Source of the DNA: Roseobacter fucihabitans
GTDB taxonomy: Bacteria > Pseudomonadota > Alphaproteobacteria > Rhodobacterales > Rhodobacteraceae
Length of the DNA stretch: 64,000 nt
Assembly: GCF_014337925.2 (NCBI RefSeq)
Contig: NZ_CP143423.1
Location: 2,386,501 to 2,450,500 of the forward strand
Direction: 5' to 3'
Shown: positions 35,499 through 48,900 of the stretch, piece by piece
How positions within the stretch are numbered: position 1 is the first letter of the stretch
How the letters are laid out: each line of letters starts with the position of its first letter
Made by a program: the position numbers and the translations under genes
Notes under the pieces: model-generated
Database searches by the model: none
Told to the model about the DNA's origin: nothing
The model's input: only the letters and a program-made list of their open reading frames with translations

Positions 35499-36851
35499 AT
35501 GACCAGAGCCTTTCACCAGTTTGCCGCCGAGTTGAGCTATGACGATCTCCCCGAGGCCGTTCTTAAAGTCTTGCGCCGCTCTTTTCTGGACACGATGGGG
35601 GTTGCGGCAATTGGCTCTACGACCACGATGGCTTTGATCGCCCGCGACACGGCATTGGCGATGTTCGGTGCCGGGACGATTGGCGCGAGCCGCATCCTCA
35701 TGCACGGTGCCCGCCTCAGCCCCGCGGGTGCGGCGATGGCGGGCGGCTTCATCATAGACAGTGTCGACGCACATGACGGAACATCACCCTGCAAAGGGCA
35801 CGCGGGATCGGCGGTTTTCCCGGCCCTGCTGGCCATGGGTGACATTAAGGACGATATTGACGGCATTGAATTTGCGTTACTTTTAGCCATCGCCTATGAG
35901 GTCAGTTACCGAGCGGGTCTGGCTCAACACGCCACCTGCCCAGATTACCATACCTCTGGTGCCTGGACGGCGGTCGGCGTTGCGACAGCCTGCGCCCGCG
36001 CGCTGGACTGCAGCGCGGATCAGATCAGGCACGCGGCGGGGATCGGTGAATATCATGGCCCCCGCAGTCAGATGATGCGCTGCATTGATCATCCCACAAT
36101 GCTGCGCGACGGGGTCGGATGGGGTGCGCCCTCCGGTATAACGGCGGCCTTTCTCGCACAGCGAGGGTTTACCGGTGCCCCGGCCCTGACCTGCGAAGAG
36201 GCTCCGACCTTCTGGGAAGACCTCGGCATGGCATGGCGGTTGGCAGAGGATACGCATTACAAACCCTATCCCTGCTGCCGATGGGCACATCCTGCACTGG
36301 ATGCCGCGCAGGAGCTGATGCGCGATCATGATCTGCATCACAGCCAGATTGAGCGCGTCGAAATCCGCACCTTCCACAACGCCACGCGCCTGGCCGGGCA
36401 CCAACCGAAGACGCCTGATGAATTTGCCTATGCCATCGCCTTTCCCGTGGCCGCCATGATTGTACGTGGACAGGTTGGCGTGCCGGAACTGGCCGAAGAA
36501 ACCCTCCGGGACCCGGATATTGTGAACATAAGCAAAGCCACAGAACTTATTGATGATGATCACTTTACCGCCATCAGTGACGGCAAGAGATGGGCGCAGG
36601 TGGCGTTTTATCTGCGCGATGGGCGCCGGGTTGAAGCCGCTCCACGCACCCCGCGCGGAGATACCGATTTGCCCCTGTCAGACACTGAAATCTCCGAGAA
36701 ATTCCACCTCTTCGCCGACCCTGTGCTCGGCCCGGCGCGCGCTCACGAGATTGAAACCCTCGCGATTGAATTTGACCAGCTTTCTCGGGCCGATTTCGCG
36801 CGGCTGCGGGATCTTTGTTTATCCCCACCGCCGGGTGCATATAGTAGTTAG
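35499..36851 (+). CDS. MmgE/PrpD family protein
   Basis: 450 residues. The family includes 2-methylcitrate dehydratase (PrpD) and other hydro-lyases or isomerases. Seen: the N-terminal all-helical domain with SFLDTMGVAAIGSTTTMALI, the signature region AAMAGGFIIDSVDAHDGTSP with conserved Asp and His, KGHAGSAVFPALLAMGDI, and the C-terminal lid domain with HYKPYPCCRWAHPALDAAQE. It follows the fused valine gene by about 65 bases and is probably co-transcribed. Since MmsA makes propionyl-CoA, a methylcitrate-type role is attractive, but other prp genes are absent and substrate is unknown. Confidence 0.85.
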   Translation: MTRAFHQFAAELSYDDLPEAVLKVLRRSFLDTMGVAAIGSTTTMALIARDTALAMFGAGTIGASRILMHGARLSPAGAAMAGGFIIDSVDAHDGTSPCKGHAGSAVFPALLAMGDIKDDIDGIEFALLLAIAYEVSYRAGLAQHATCPDYHTSGAWTAVGVATACARALDCSADQIRHAAGIGEYHGPRSQMMRCIDHPTMLRDGVGWGAPSGITAAFLAQRGFTGAPALTCEEAPTFWEDLGMAWRLAEDTHYKPYPCCRWAHPALDAAQELMRDHDLHHSQIERVEIRTFHNATRLAGHQPKTPDEFAYAIAFPVAAMIVRGQVGVPELAEETLRDPDIVNISKATELIDDDHFTAISDGKRWAQVAFYLRDGRRVEAAPRTPRGDTDLPLSDTEISEKFHLFADPVLGPARAHEIETLAIEFDQLSRADFARLRDLCLSPPPGAYSS

Positions 36852-36865
36852 CCTCTGGATTAACC

Positions 36866-39727
<2,862 letters not shown>

Positions 39728-39807
39728 CAGGCACCCCCGTATCACAGCCTAGACATAGGGGGATTGATCGGAAACGCCAATGCAAAATTGAGAACAAAAG
39801 GTAAACT

Positions 39808-40971
39808 TCAACCATGACGGCGGCGGCGGGCCAGTATCAAATGCGCGCTGCCCCCCAAAACAAACGCCACCCCCGCCAGCAAGGGCAGCGCGGCATAGCC
39901 CATCGCGCCAGCAGCCACGGCCATCACCGGCGTGCCGAGCGTGTTGCCGACATTGCCCATCTGCGCCATGGCCCCATTAGCTTGCGCTTGGGTTTCGGGG
40001 TTTGTGTTGAGTTGGGGAACGGCGGCAAAGCTCGCCCCCTGAATGAGCCCCATGGCACCGGACAGTGCAAGACAGGCAATGGCATTTCCGGGCATCACCC
40101 AAAGCCAAACCATGGTCAGGGCACTTCCCGCGAAACCGATCAAAACAACCCAAACTGCGGGCATCAAGCGCAACAAAGCCACGCCCACCGTCATTGACAC
40201 GGCGATGCTGGTCAGCGGCATCGCCCCCATGACCAAGGCACGTGTTTGCGGCGCGATGTAGAGTGGCAAAACCGTGAGAATGGAGACAAAGCAGAACGTA
40301 TAGAACAGCCAGCCGATGGCAGGTGCGGAAATGGACGCCGAGCGGTAAATCACGCCATGATCGCGCAATATTTGCACCGCTGACAGCGGCGGCAATGGGG
40401 TATCGAGCCTCAACGCCTGCAAGCGCGCCCCCAAAAAAAGCGCGAAACCCGCCATGTAAAGCGCATGCGCGATCAGCAGCGCAGGCACGCCCCGCCAGGC
40501 CACAAGCGGCAGGCCGGCCCAAGCCAAGAGCGCAAACGCCACGCCAAAGAAGGTTCCCCAGAGAGTGAGCGCCAGGCCGCGGTCCTTGGGCGCGCAAAGC
40601 TGCGAAATGAGCGTGGGTGCGGCGACGACGATGGCCAAATGCGATACCCCCTCCAGCGCGCGGCTGAGCAACATCCAGGGCAAGGGCGGCAACAGCGCCT
40701 GAAACGCCGAGATCGCCGCCCCGATCCACAACGCCCAGAGCAGCGCGCGCCGGTAGCGCACGCGCGTCACCACGAGCCCGGCGGCGACGCCCAGGAAGAT
40801 GCCCAATATGCCGACGCTGGAAACGATTAACCCGAGCGCCGCGCCAGCCTGCGGATAGATGGCCGGTAATTGATCAAAAACCGCACTGAACTTGCCATAT
40901 TGCGCCGCAGCGCCCAGGCCAGCCCCCCAGAGCGCGAGGATCAGGAACCAGTCTGATTTTTCACGGATCAT
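39808..40971 (-). CDS. MFS transporter
   Basis: 387 residues with twelve predicted membrane helices in two six-helix halves. The loop 2-3 motif is degenerate (LVVTRVRYRRALLWALWIGA). Other features include helix 4 SRALEGVSHLAIVVAAPTLI and LCAPKDRGLALTLWGTFFGV. By overall type it resembles the cyanate/YbfB-like or general drug/solute families; the substrate is not predictable. Its start overlaps the end of the 125-residue gene upstream by 11 bases, so the two form an operon. Confidence 0.88.
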   Translation of the reverse strand: MIREKSDWFLILALWGAGLGAAAQYGKFSAVFDQLPAIYPQAGAALGLIVSSVGILGIFLGVAAGLVVTRVRYRRALLWALWIGAAISAFQALLPPLPWMLLSRALEGVSHLAIVVAAPTLISQLCAPKDRGLALTLWGTFFGVAFALLAWAGLPLVAWRGVPALLIAHALYMAGFALFLGARLQALRLDTPLPPLSAVQILRDHGVIYRSASISAPAIGWLFYTFCFVSILTVLPLYIAPQTRALVMGAMPLTSIAVSMTVGVALLRLMPAVWVVLIGFAGSALTMVWLWVMPGNAIACLALSGAMGLIQGASFAAVPQLNTNPETQAQANGAMAQMGNVGNTLGTPVMAVAAGAMGYAALPLLAGVAFVLGGSAHLILARRRRHG

Positions 40972-41338
40972 CGGGTATCGACCGCATTGCTACACCACTG
41001 GTACGGCGGTTGCGCAGGAACACAGCTGTCGGGAGGGGCGGCACCAGGATCGCCAGCGTTATGACAACCCACATTGCCGCTTTGAGTTTGGAGAACGGTC
41101 GCGAGTCCCAGACGGTGCTTTGGAGCACTGCGCTGGCGTCCATCGCATGGGATTTCGGAACGGTTATCGCGATCCCGCCGACGGGTACGAAATATTGCGG
41201 AAAAAGGCCGGAAAAATAAGTGCTTTGCGTGAAAACCGGGATATCCTGCGCGCGCAACTGTGAAACGGCCAGACCATGTGCCGCCGCTCCGTAAGCATGG
41301 GCAATGGGAACAAGGCTGGACCTATTGAGTTTTGCCAC
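40961..41338 (-). CDS. Small protein with one membrane helix, function unknown
   Basis: 125 residues. The N-terminal 85 residues form an alpha/beta unit with ASAVLQSTVWDSRPFSK and VPVGGIAITVPKSHAMDASA, resembling the short DUF2007-type signal-transducing fold; one membrane helix follows (AMWVVITLAILVPPLPTAVF). It overlaps the MFS gene start and is followed upstream by lpd. The assignment to DUF2007 is weak. Confidence 0.6.
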   Translation of the reverse strand: MAKLNRSSLVPIAHAYGAAAHGLAVSQLRAQDIPVFTQSTYFSGLFPQYFVPVGGIAITVPKSHAMDASAVLQSTVWDSRPFSKLKAAMWVVITLAILVPPLPTAVFLRNRRTSGVAMRSIPDDP

Positions 41339-41364
41339 GCTGGGTCCCGCCGTTTATTAACGCG

Positions 41365-42759
41365 TTACATATGGATGACGCGGTCGTAAGCGTCCAGCAC
41401 GCTTTCATGCATCATTTCCGACAAGGTGGGGTGCGGGAAGACGGTGTTCATCAGGTCCTCTTCGGTGGTCTCCAACTGGCGACCGACCACATAGCCCTGG
41501 ATCAACTCGGTAACTTCGGCCCCGATCATATGCGCGCCCAGTAACTCGCCCGTTTTAGCGTCAAAGATGGTCTTGATCATGCCTTCTGGCTCGCCAAGGG
41601 CAATCGCCTTACCATTGCCGATAAAGGGGAAGCGGCCCACCTTGATCTCATAGCCCAACTCCTTGGCCTTGGCCTCAGTATAGCCCACGGAGGCGACCTG
41701 CGGATGGCAATACGTACAACCCGCGATGGTTTCGGGTTTGACGGGATGCGCGTGTTTGCCCGCGATCAGGTCGGCCACCATGACGCCCTCGTGGCTGGCT
41801 TTATGGGCGAGCCACGGTGCACCGGCAATGTCACCGATGGCATAGAGCCCCTCGACCCCGGTGCGACAAAATTCATCCGTCACGACATGGGTGCGGTCGA
41901 TCTTCACGCCCAAAGCTTCAAGACCCAGCCCCTCGACGTTGCCAACGATCCCGACGGCGGAGATCACCGTATCAAAATCATGCTTCTCGACCTTGCCACC
42001 GGTCTCGATATGGGCGGTTACTTTACCTTTGGCGCGATCAAGCTGCTTGACCATCGCTTTTTGCATGATCTTCATGCCCTGTTTCTCAAAGGCCTTCTTG
42101 GCGAAGGCAGAGATTTCGGCGTCCTCTACCGGCAGCACGCGGTCCATGACTTCAACTACGGTCGTATCCGCCCCCAGTGTGTTATAAAAGCTGGCGAACT
42201 CGATGCCGATCGCGCCGGAGCCAATCACCAGCAGCTTTTTGGGCATATGTTTGGGTTCAAGCGCGTGTTTATAGGTCCAGACCAGATCGCCATCCGCTTC
42301 CAGCCCCGGCAGGGTGCGCGCGCGCGCACCGGTGGCCAGCACGATGTTCTTGGAGGTCAGCTCCTCGGAGCCCTTGTCGGTTTTCACGGTGACCTTGCCC
42401 TTGGCGGGGATCGAAGCTTCGCCCATGAACACCGTGACTTTGTTCTTCTTCATCAGATGACCGATGCCACCCGACAATTGGCCCGCCACTTTGCGTGACC
42501 GTTTAACGACGGCGTCCAGATCATAGCCGATGTTATCCGCCTTGAGGCCGAACTCTTTGGCCCGGTGCATCAGGTGGAAAACCTCGGAAGAGCGCAGCAT
42601 GGCCTTGGTCGGGATACAACCCCAGTTGAGGCAAATACCGCCCAGATGTTCCCGTTCAATGATCGCAACAGACATGCCCAATTGCGCACCGCGGATCGCC
42701 GCGACATAGCCACCGGGCCCCGCCCCAATCACGATAAGGTCAAAGGATTTCGCTGCCAT
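41365..42759 (-). CDS. lpd: Dihydrolipoyl dehydrogenase (E3)
   Basis: 464 residues. E3 reoxidises lipoamide in 2-oxo-acid dehydrogenase complexes and the glycine cleavage system. Signatures: FAD motif DLIVIGAGPGGYVAAIRGAQ, redox-active disulfide GGICLNWGCIPTKAML (C-x4-C), NAD motif LLVIGSGAIGIEFASFYN, ATGARARTLPG, and the C-terminal His-Glu in HPTLSEMMHESVLDAYDR. It is not beside E1 or E2 genes here. A perfect 26-bp palindrome about 30-54 bases upstream of the start is a likely control site. Confidence 0.97.
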   Translation of the reverse strand: MAAKSFDLIVIGAGPGGYVAAIRGAQLGMSVAIIEREHLGGICLNWGCIPTKAMLRSSEVFHLMHRAKEFGLKADNIGYDLDAVVKRSRKVAGQLSGGIGHLMKKNKVTVFMGEASIPAKGKVTVKTDKGSEELTSKNIVLATGARARTLPGLEADGDLVWTYKHALEPKHMPKKLLVIGSGAIGIEFASFYNTLGADTTVVEVMDRVLPVEDAEISAFAKKAFEKQGMKIMQKAMVKQLDRAKGKVTAHIETGGKVEKHDFDTVISAVGIVGNVEGLGLEALGVKIDRTHVVTDEFCRTGVEGLYAIGDIAGAPWLAHKASHEGVMVADLIAGKHAHPVKPETIAGCTYCHPQVASVGYTEAKAKELGYEIKVGRFPFIGNGKAIALGEPEGMIKTIFDAKTGELLGAHMIGAEVTELIQGYVVGRQLETTEEDLMNTVFPHPTLSEMMHESVLDAYDRVIHM

Positions 42760-42787
42760 GTCATGTCCTCGCTGATGGGGGTGCTCA

Positions 42788-42813
42788 AATATAGTTTACC
42801 GTTAAACTATATT
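42788..42813. promoter_or_regulatory. Perfect 11-bp inverted repeat upstream of lpd
   Basis: aatatagttta (42788-42798) and taaactatatt (42803-42813) are exact reverse complements with a 4-base spacer. The AT-rich dyad stands out from the GC-rich flanks and lies 28-54 bases before the lpd start. It has the form of a dimeric repressor or activator site; the regulator is unknown. Confidence 0.5.
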
Positions 42814-42892
42814 ACAACCCGCAGCAACCACAGCGGTGACGCGACAGATAACCGCCAGCCTTGGCGGTACAGAGGCCGTCCCGGCGTCAGGT

Positions 42893-43477
42893 TCAAGCGG
42901 CCTTGGCACCTTGTAAACGACCGAGCATTTCGCCGTAGCCACCGCGCGCAACAAACTCCAGTTCCGGCTTGGTTGGCGCACGGGCCAACGCGTCATTGCG
43001 GAACGGAAAACGTCCGAATTCGCGGATAATCGCCCGGTGCGCGCGCGCATGTAACAGATTATCACCGCCATCATCGGACATGCGATCACAGATCAGCCGC
43101 ACGCAACGTTCCTGGTCGCAGAGGTTTTCCGAATGCATGAGCGGGAGGTAAAAGAACTGCCGCGCGGGGGCATCGATCCGCATGTCCCAGCCCTTGTCGA
43201 TGGCGGATTTTGCAGCGGCCAGAGCGGCCTTGTCGCTGGCAAAGGCGCGGCCTGAACCGCGGAACATGTTGCGCGAAAACTGATCCAGTAAGATGATATA
43301 GGCCAGCGCCCCATTGGGATAGGTCAGCCAGAGCGAGAACTTCCCCTCACAGGCCCCACGCCATGTTGCCTCGAAACGGTCTTTGATCTCACGATCAAGC
43401 GCATCGGATTGCTTGTACCATCCTTCGGGGCCAACTTCATCCAGCCAAAAACTCAGAATTTCTTCGGGGCCAATCAT
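42893..43477 (-). CDS. DUF924 family protein
   Basis: 194 residues. DUF924 motifs are clear: the N-terminal ILSFWLDEVGPEGWYKQSDA, IKDRFEATWRGACEGKF, YIILLDQFSRNMFRGSGRAF, and YLPLMHSENLCDQERCVRL, ending in GRFPFRNDALARAPTKPELE. The family is all-helical and TPR-like; function unknown. It lies directly upstream of lpd in the same direction with 133 bases between, separated by the palindrome. Confidence 0.93.
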   Translation of the reverse strand: MIGPEEILSFWLDEVGPEGWYKQSDALDREIKDRFEATWRGACEGKFSLWLTYPNGALAYIILLDQFSRNMFRGSGRAFASDKAALAAAKSAIDKGWDMRIDAPARQFFYLPLMHSENLCDQERCVRLICDRMSDDGGDNLLHARAHRAIIREFGRFPFRNDALARAPTKPELEFVARGGYGEMLGRLQGAKAA

Positions 43478-43566
43478 TACACGTCTCCAAATAACCGTAC
43501 TATAAGCGTATCGTACGTTTCAATTCAGTCAATTTCCTAGTCACTTTTTGCATCATAACGACACAT

Positions 43567-44826
43567 TCAACCTCTGTTTGTGGTGTTTTCGTCGCCTAAT
43601 TCGGTTTCAATGGCGTATTCCTGCGCATATTCCAAAGCGACCGGAGTGGAAGATGGGGTCACGGCGACATAGGCACCGGTTTCCAACACTTGTCTGCCCA
43701 CAGTCGAACGATAGCCCGCATAGACCACGAGCAAGGCGAACAACACCCCGGTAAAGAGATAAAAGCCACCCGGCCCGACAACATCCATCATATATCCCGT
43801 GATGATCGGCCCCGAGATCGCGCCCAGCCCGTTGATGAAAATCAACCCGCCCGAAGCGGCGGCCATATCATCATGCTCCAGAAAGTCGTTGGTATGGGCG
43901 ATCAACAGCGAATAGAGCGGGTTAGACATGCCCCCGACCACAAAAGCAGACACCAGCAACATCGTAAATTGCGCGCCCATCAACATCCCGACAAGCGAGC
44001 CTCCCGCACCGATGGCCGACAGAATCAGGATCAAAATCCGCCGATCCATCCGGTCCGAAATCCATCCGATCGGGTATTGCAGCACCACAGCACCCACAAA
44101 GAAGGTGGCCACGAACGTCGAGATTTGCGCCACGCTCAGCCCGGCCTTGGCCCCGTACACCGAGGCCATGCCGAATTGCGCCGAGAACACGCCGCCCAAC
44201 AGGAACATGCCCACACAGCCCAGCGGGGAAAAGCCGACAAGTTCCTTGAGGCTCATGGGTTTGGTGCGGTCAAAGGCGGGTGTGGGGCTGATCGAGAGCA
44301 AAATCGGGGTCACGGCGATGGAAACCAACACCGAAGGGATTACGAAGAGCACGTAGCCCGAAGGGTCCGCCGTCAGCAGCAGGGCTTGGCTGAGGACGAT
44401 GCCCGCAGTCTGCACGATCATATAGAGCGAAAGCGCCTGGCCGCGGTTTTCATTGGTCGCCGCGTTATTGAGCCAGCTTTCCGCCGTCACATAGACCGCC
44501 GAAAAGCAGAACCCGATCAACACCCGGCCCAGCGTCCAGACCCAGACTTCGGTGAAGGTCGGATAGAGGATCATCACCGCCGAGATCAGCGAGGCCAGCG
44601 CCGCGAAGACCCGCACATGGCCGACCCGGCGGATCATCCCCGGTGCCATGCGTGAGCCGCCCAGAAACCCCGCGAAATAGGCCGACATGACGATGGACAT
44701 TTCCAGCGTGGAGAAGCCTTCGATCTCGCCGCGAATGCCGAGCAATGTGCCCTGCATCCCGTTCCCGACCATCAGCAATGACATGCCCAGCAACAGCGCC
44801 CAGGCTCCTGACAATACTTGCAACAT
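43567..44826 (-). CDS. MFS transporter (YcaD-like)
   Basis: 419 residues with twelve membrane helices. The first half contains LLLGMSLLMVGNGMQGTLLG, SAYFAGFLGGSRMAPGMIRR, RVLIGFCFSAVYVTAESWLN and NENRGQALSLYMIVQTAGIV, a set typical of YcaD-type MFS proteins; the second half has VLQYPIGWISDRMDRRILIL. The tail beyond residue 375 is soluble and acidic. The substrate is unknown. About 110 bases separate it from queA on the same strand. Confidence 0.88.
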   Translation of the reverse strand: MLQVLSGAWALLLGMSLLMVGNGMQGTLLGIRGEIEGFSTLEMSIVMSAYFAGFLGGSRMAPGMIRRVGHVRVFAALASLISAVMILYPTFTEVWVWTLGRVLIGFCFSAVYVTAESWLNNAATNENRGQALSLYMIVQTAGIVLSQALLLTADPSGYVLFVIPSVLVSIAVTPILLSISPTPAFDRTKPMSLKELVGFSPLGCVGMFLLGGVFSAQFGMASVYGAKAGLSVAQISTFVATFFVGAVVLQYPIGWISDRMDRRILILILSAIGAGGSLVGMLMGAQFTMLLVSAFVVGGMSNPLYSLLIAHTNDFLEHDDMAAASGGLIFINGLGAISGPIITGYMMDVVGPGGFYLFTGVLFALLVVYAGYRSTVGRQVLETGAYVAVTPSSTPVALEYAQEYAIETELGDENTTNRG

Positions 44827-44936
44827 GTGGTTCTCCGTTTCATCCAGGCCTGTGCGTCTGGCCCGTGCTTGCCTGAACGCGCAGGCCCGGTCCGTTTCAT
44901 GTGCGACGTCAAACGTCGCTTTGCGCCTTCACGGGA

Positions 44937-45986
44937 TTATTTCGGGAACAGAAGCGATGCATCGCCGTACGAAAAAAACCGGTACGACTGACTTATGGCG
45001 TGATCGTAAATCTCGTGAACCCTGTCCTGGCCCATCAGCGCGGAGACCAACATCATCAGCGTCGATTTGGGCAAATGGAAATTGGTCATCAACCCATCGG
45101 TGACCTGAAACCGGAAACCGGGGTAGATGAAAATATCCGTATCCCCCTGCCACGCGGCAATCCGCGCGCCGCGCGCCGCCGTCTCGATCAGCCGCAGCGC
45201 CGTGGTCCCCACCGGGATGACGCGCCCGCCTGCCTCTTTTGTCTTGATGATTTCGCCTGCGGCCTGGGCGCTGACCTGGCCCCATTCGGCATGCATCTTA
45301 TGGGTGGTCACATCATCGACCTTCACCGGCAGGAAGGTACCTGCCCCCACATGCAGCGTGACATGGGTGAAATCCACGCCCATATCCGACAGCGCGGCCA
45401 GCAAGTCCCGATCAAAATGCAGTGAGGCGGTGGGGGCTGCGACAGCACCCTTGTTGCGCGCAAATACGGTTTGATAATCGGTCTTGTCGCGCGCATCCGC
45501 CGGGCGTTTGGCCGCGATATAGGGCGGCAAAGGCATCGCCCCGGCAGCGTTGAGAGCCGCGTCGAAATCATCACCCTTGAGGTTGAATGCAAGGTGCCCC
45601 TGCCCGTCCGCCGTCCCTTCCAGCCGCGCGCTCAGATCGTCGGTAAAGCAGATGTCCTCGCCCGGCTTCACCTTCTTGAGCGGCTTGATCAAGGCAGCCC
45701 AGGTCCCATTACTGCGCGGCTCCAGAAGCGTGACCTCAATGCGCGCCTCCGTCTTGCCCTGCGCGCTCGTTCGGTGCCGCACCCCGGTCAGGCGCGCGGG
45801 GATCACCTTGGTGTCATTGAGCACCAACCGATCGCCCGCACGCAGAAACCGGCTGAGGTCGGACACAACCGCATCCGTGATCTGCGCGCCGTGGGCCACC
45901 AACAGGCGCGCGGCGGTGCGCGGCACCGCAGGACGGGTCGCAATCAGATGTTCGGGCAGATCAAAATCGAAATCACTGAGTTTCAT
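44937..45986 (-). CDS. queA: S-adenosylmethionine:tRNA ribosyltransferase-isomerase QueA
   Basis: 349 residues. QueA makes epoxyqueuosine in tRNA by moving the ribosyl part of SAM to preQ1. Signatures include the N-terminal [74 protein letters not shown], and [18 protein letters not shown]. It starts nine bases after the YhdP-like gene's stop and is probably in its operon. No tgt gene follows in the window. Confidence 0.97.
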   Translation of the reverse strand: MKLSDFDFDLPEHLIATRPAVPRTAARLLVAHGAQITDAVVSDLSRFLRAGDRLVLNDTKVIPARLTGVRHRTSAQGKTEARIEVTLLEPRSNGTWAALIKPLKKVKPGEDICFTDDLSARLEGTADGQGHLAFNLKGDDFDAALNAAGAMPLPPYIAAKRPADARDKTDYQTVFARNKGAVAAPTASLHFDRDLLAALSDMGVDFTHVTLHVGAGTFLPVKVDDVTTHKMHAEWGQVSAQAAGEIIKTKEAGGRVIPVGTTALRLIETAARGARIAAWQGDTDIFIYPGFRFQVTDGLMTNFHLPKSTLMMLVSALMGQDRVHEIYDHAISQSYRFFSYGDASLLFPK

Positions 45987-45995
45987 GGCGGCGCT

Positions 45996-48900
45996 TTAGC
46001 GGTCCGACCCGTGGGTTGCAACCGGTGCTCTGCGCTCGATTACGGGCGGCGGGGTTTCGCCGTCCTCCAGCGGCACATCCGGCCTGGGCGCGCGGAACAG
46101 ATCCCGAATACCCCCCGGTGTCAGCGCGGTCAGCGGATTGACAAAAACCTCCGGATTTTTGGCCGTGCCGGTGAGCGAATAATTGAAGGCAAAGAGCCCC
46201 TCGCCCTTGCGCGTAAAGACGCTGCCAATCCCGTTCAGGATATAGACCGGCGTCAACACGCCCTGCATCTGCAACTGCCCGCTGTCCAGCGCATAGATCC
46301 CATCCATCGAAATCCCCATGGAGGGGCCGACCGCACTGGCCTCGCGCAGCGTGATCCGGGTCGGGGTGAGGCGGAAATCGGCATTGACCTCGGAAAAATA
46401 AAGGCTGCTGCCGCCCTCCGCGTTGAACAGCCCCACAATGCTGACCGCATTCAACAGGGCGGCTGTTGCAGGTGCATCCACCACGCTCGTTTCCAAAACC
46501 CGCAGCTGTCCGTCAAAGGCACCATCCCGGCCCACCGGCGTCAGGATCAACTCGAACTGCCCGCCCCGCACCTGTTGCAACAGGTTGGCCGAGGCCAGAA
46601 CCGCGCCTGCATCTTCGGCCGTCAGACGGATCGCACTGCGCGTGCCCTGGGGGATCATCCGCCCGCGCACCTGCGCCCCCCCGTTGATCGTGCCGGTGAA
46701 AGCCCCATCAAGCCCGCTCCCGGTGGTAAAATCGCCCCTGATATCGCGGATCGCGATGGTGTCGGAAACCTGCAGGCGGTCCAAAGAAACGCTCAGCGGG
46801 GTTTGATCCCCCGCAGCGGCGGTTTCGGGAATATCAGCACGGCGCAGATCCAGCGTGCCACCGCGCAAATCCACACCGACCGGCACGCCCGGGCCGCGCC
46901 CCACCAGATCGACCTGTACATCCAGCCAATCCTCTACACGGACACGCGACAGGCGCACGCGATCCAACGCCCCCGCACCGGAAAGGACAATGTCGCCCTG
47001 TGCCGTCAGGCCCGGTGCAGTCAGGATCAGGCTTTGTATCTTTGGCACCTCACTCAGCGTTGCGACGATGGAAAAATCAGCGGGTGCGTCGGCCCGCTTG
47101 GACCAACCGATGGGGGGGATGGAGAGCGTTATGCCGCGCAAATCAGAGGACAGATCCAGTTCCGGCGGCTGATCCTTTTGCAACACCACGACAACATCAG
47201 CCTTGCCCTGTCCGCGTACATATTCGGGGGGCAGGCCAACCTTGAGCGTTTCCAGCGCTTCCGGGGAGATGTCGATCTGGCCGGTCACGCGACCGGGAGT
47301 GCCGGGCGCGCCGAGGGGCTGCTCCCATGTCACATCGAAAGGCACCCCGTCCAGATCCCCTGCCCCGCGCAGGGTAATGACCTCATCCGAGGCCACCAGC
47401 GCCAACCGCGGCGCGCTCACCACGCGCTCCTTTACCAACGCACTACTGCGCAGCGATGTCACCTCGCCGGTGAGGTGAAAATTGACCTGCTCGACCTGCA
47501 CCTGCTTTTCCAGCGGCAATGCCAGTGTCCCGGAAATGGAGGCATGACCCTGTGCCAGCGACACAGGCTGGCCCGCTTTGCGCATGATTTCAAGCGGCGG
47601 TTGATCCAGTAACGACAAGGCTGCGGTCACCGAGGAGTCCGTTTCCAGGCGGATAACACCCGGCGTGTCTTCGCGCGCCTTGGTGTCGGGAATGATGAAC
47701 GAGCTTCCGGCCAGATCGATGCTGCCGCCTTCTGGTGCCTCGACTTTGCCCTGATCCACAATCAGCGCCAAGCGGTCCCGGATGATGGAGGCATGGCCTT
47801 TTGCATCCTTGATCAGGGGCATGCCCTTGAGAAACTGCACATCCACACCGCTGAAATCAAAGCCCAGGAATGTTTCCGGCTCTGTGCCCGCGCGCCACCG
47901 CAGCGCGGCATTGACGTCCTGCGCGGTGCCCGAAAACAGGTTTTCACTCAACCAATTGCGCGTTTTGGGTTTGACCGCTTCGGGCCAAAGCGCCATGAGA
48001 CGCGGAGCCTCAAACCGGTCCAACTGCGCATCCAGAGCGATATCCCAGCCGTTTTCATCCGCACCCACCGTGCCGCTGGCGGATAGGCGATTGCCCTGAT
48101 CCATAATCTGCAACCGCCCCAGGTGCAGCGCAAAGGGGCGTGGCGTGAGACGGAAATCAAGCTCGGCCTCTGTCACCTGCACCGGCGTTTCGTAAAAATC
48201 CAGCGGGTTGATTTCGAGATCCGTCAGCCGAAGTTGCCCGACGAGGTCCTCGATCCGCCCCTGGCCATCATCGGCCAAGGCGGCGCTGCCTTCGAGACGC
48301 CCGCTGACCCATTTACTGTCAAGTGACAGCTCATCAAAGCGCAACACCCCCGTCGCGGGGGCATAGGTAAAATAGCTGCGGGCACCCTCAATGGGAATCG
48401 CGCTGGATTCAGGGGTCGGCTGGATGACGCCCGCGCCGATCTGGAAAGTCGCGCTCACCGGCTCAAAGGCACCACTTGCATCCATGCCGCCGCGCAGCGA
48501 GCCCGAAATCGGTGCCCGCAGCGCGCGCAGCCACCCAAAGGCGGGCCCCTGCACGGCCACATCACCCGCGTCCACATTGGCGAAGGTCACGCCAAAATCC
48601 GAGGCTGTTTCACCGATGCGCCCTGCGTAGCTTGCAACCAGTGTCGCCACATCTGCGCCACCGCCCAGAACCGCCAGATCAACCGCGAGCCGCAATTCAT
48701 CACCGCTGCGCTCAAGCGTCAGCCGCCCACCGTCGATCGTCCAGGCACGGTTTGCCCGCTCATCCTCATAGCGCAGCGTCAGGGCATTCAGATTGGCCGC
48801 GTCAAGGTTCACCAGACCCGGACGCAGCAGCAATTCATCCAATTCAGTGATGAGTTCGACAAGGTTGGGCGCCTGGCGCGCAGGCGGCGGGACAGCCCCC

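Noticed and set aside
43690-44655. 321-codon plus-strand frame opposite the MFS gene
   Set aside because: Charged, unstructured translation antisense to a clear membrane protein gene.
45471-47612. 713-codon plus-strand frame opposite queA and the YhdP-like gene
   Set aside because: Low-complexity, Arg/His/Gln-rich shadow spanning two well-supported genes.
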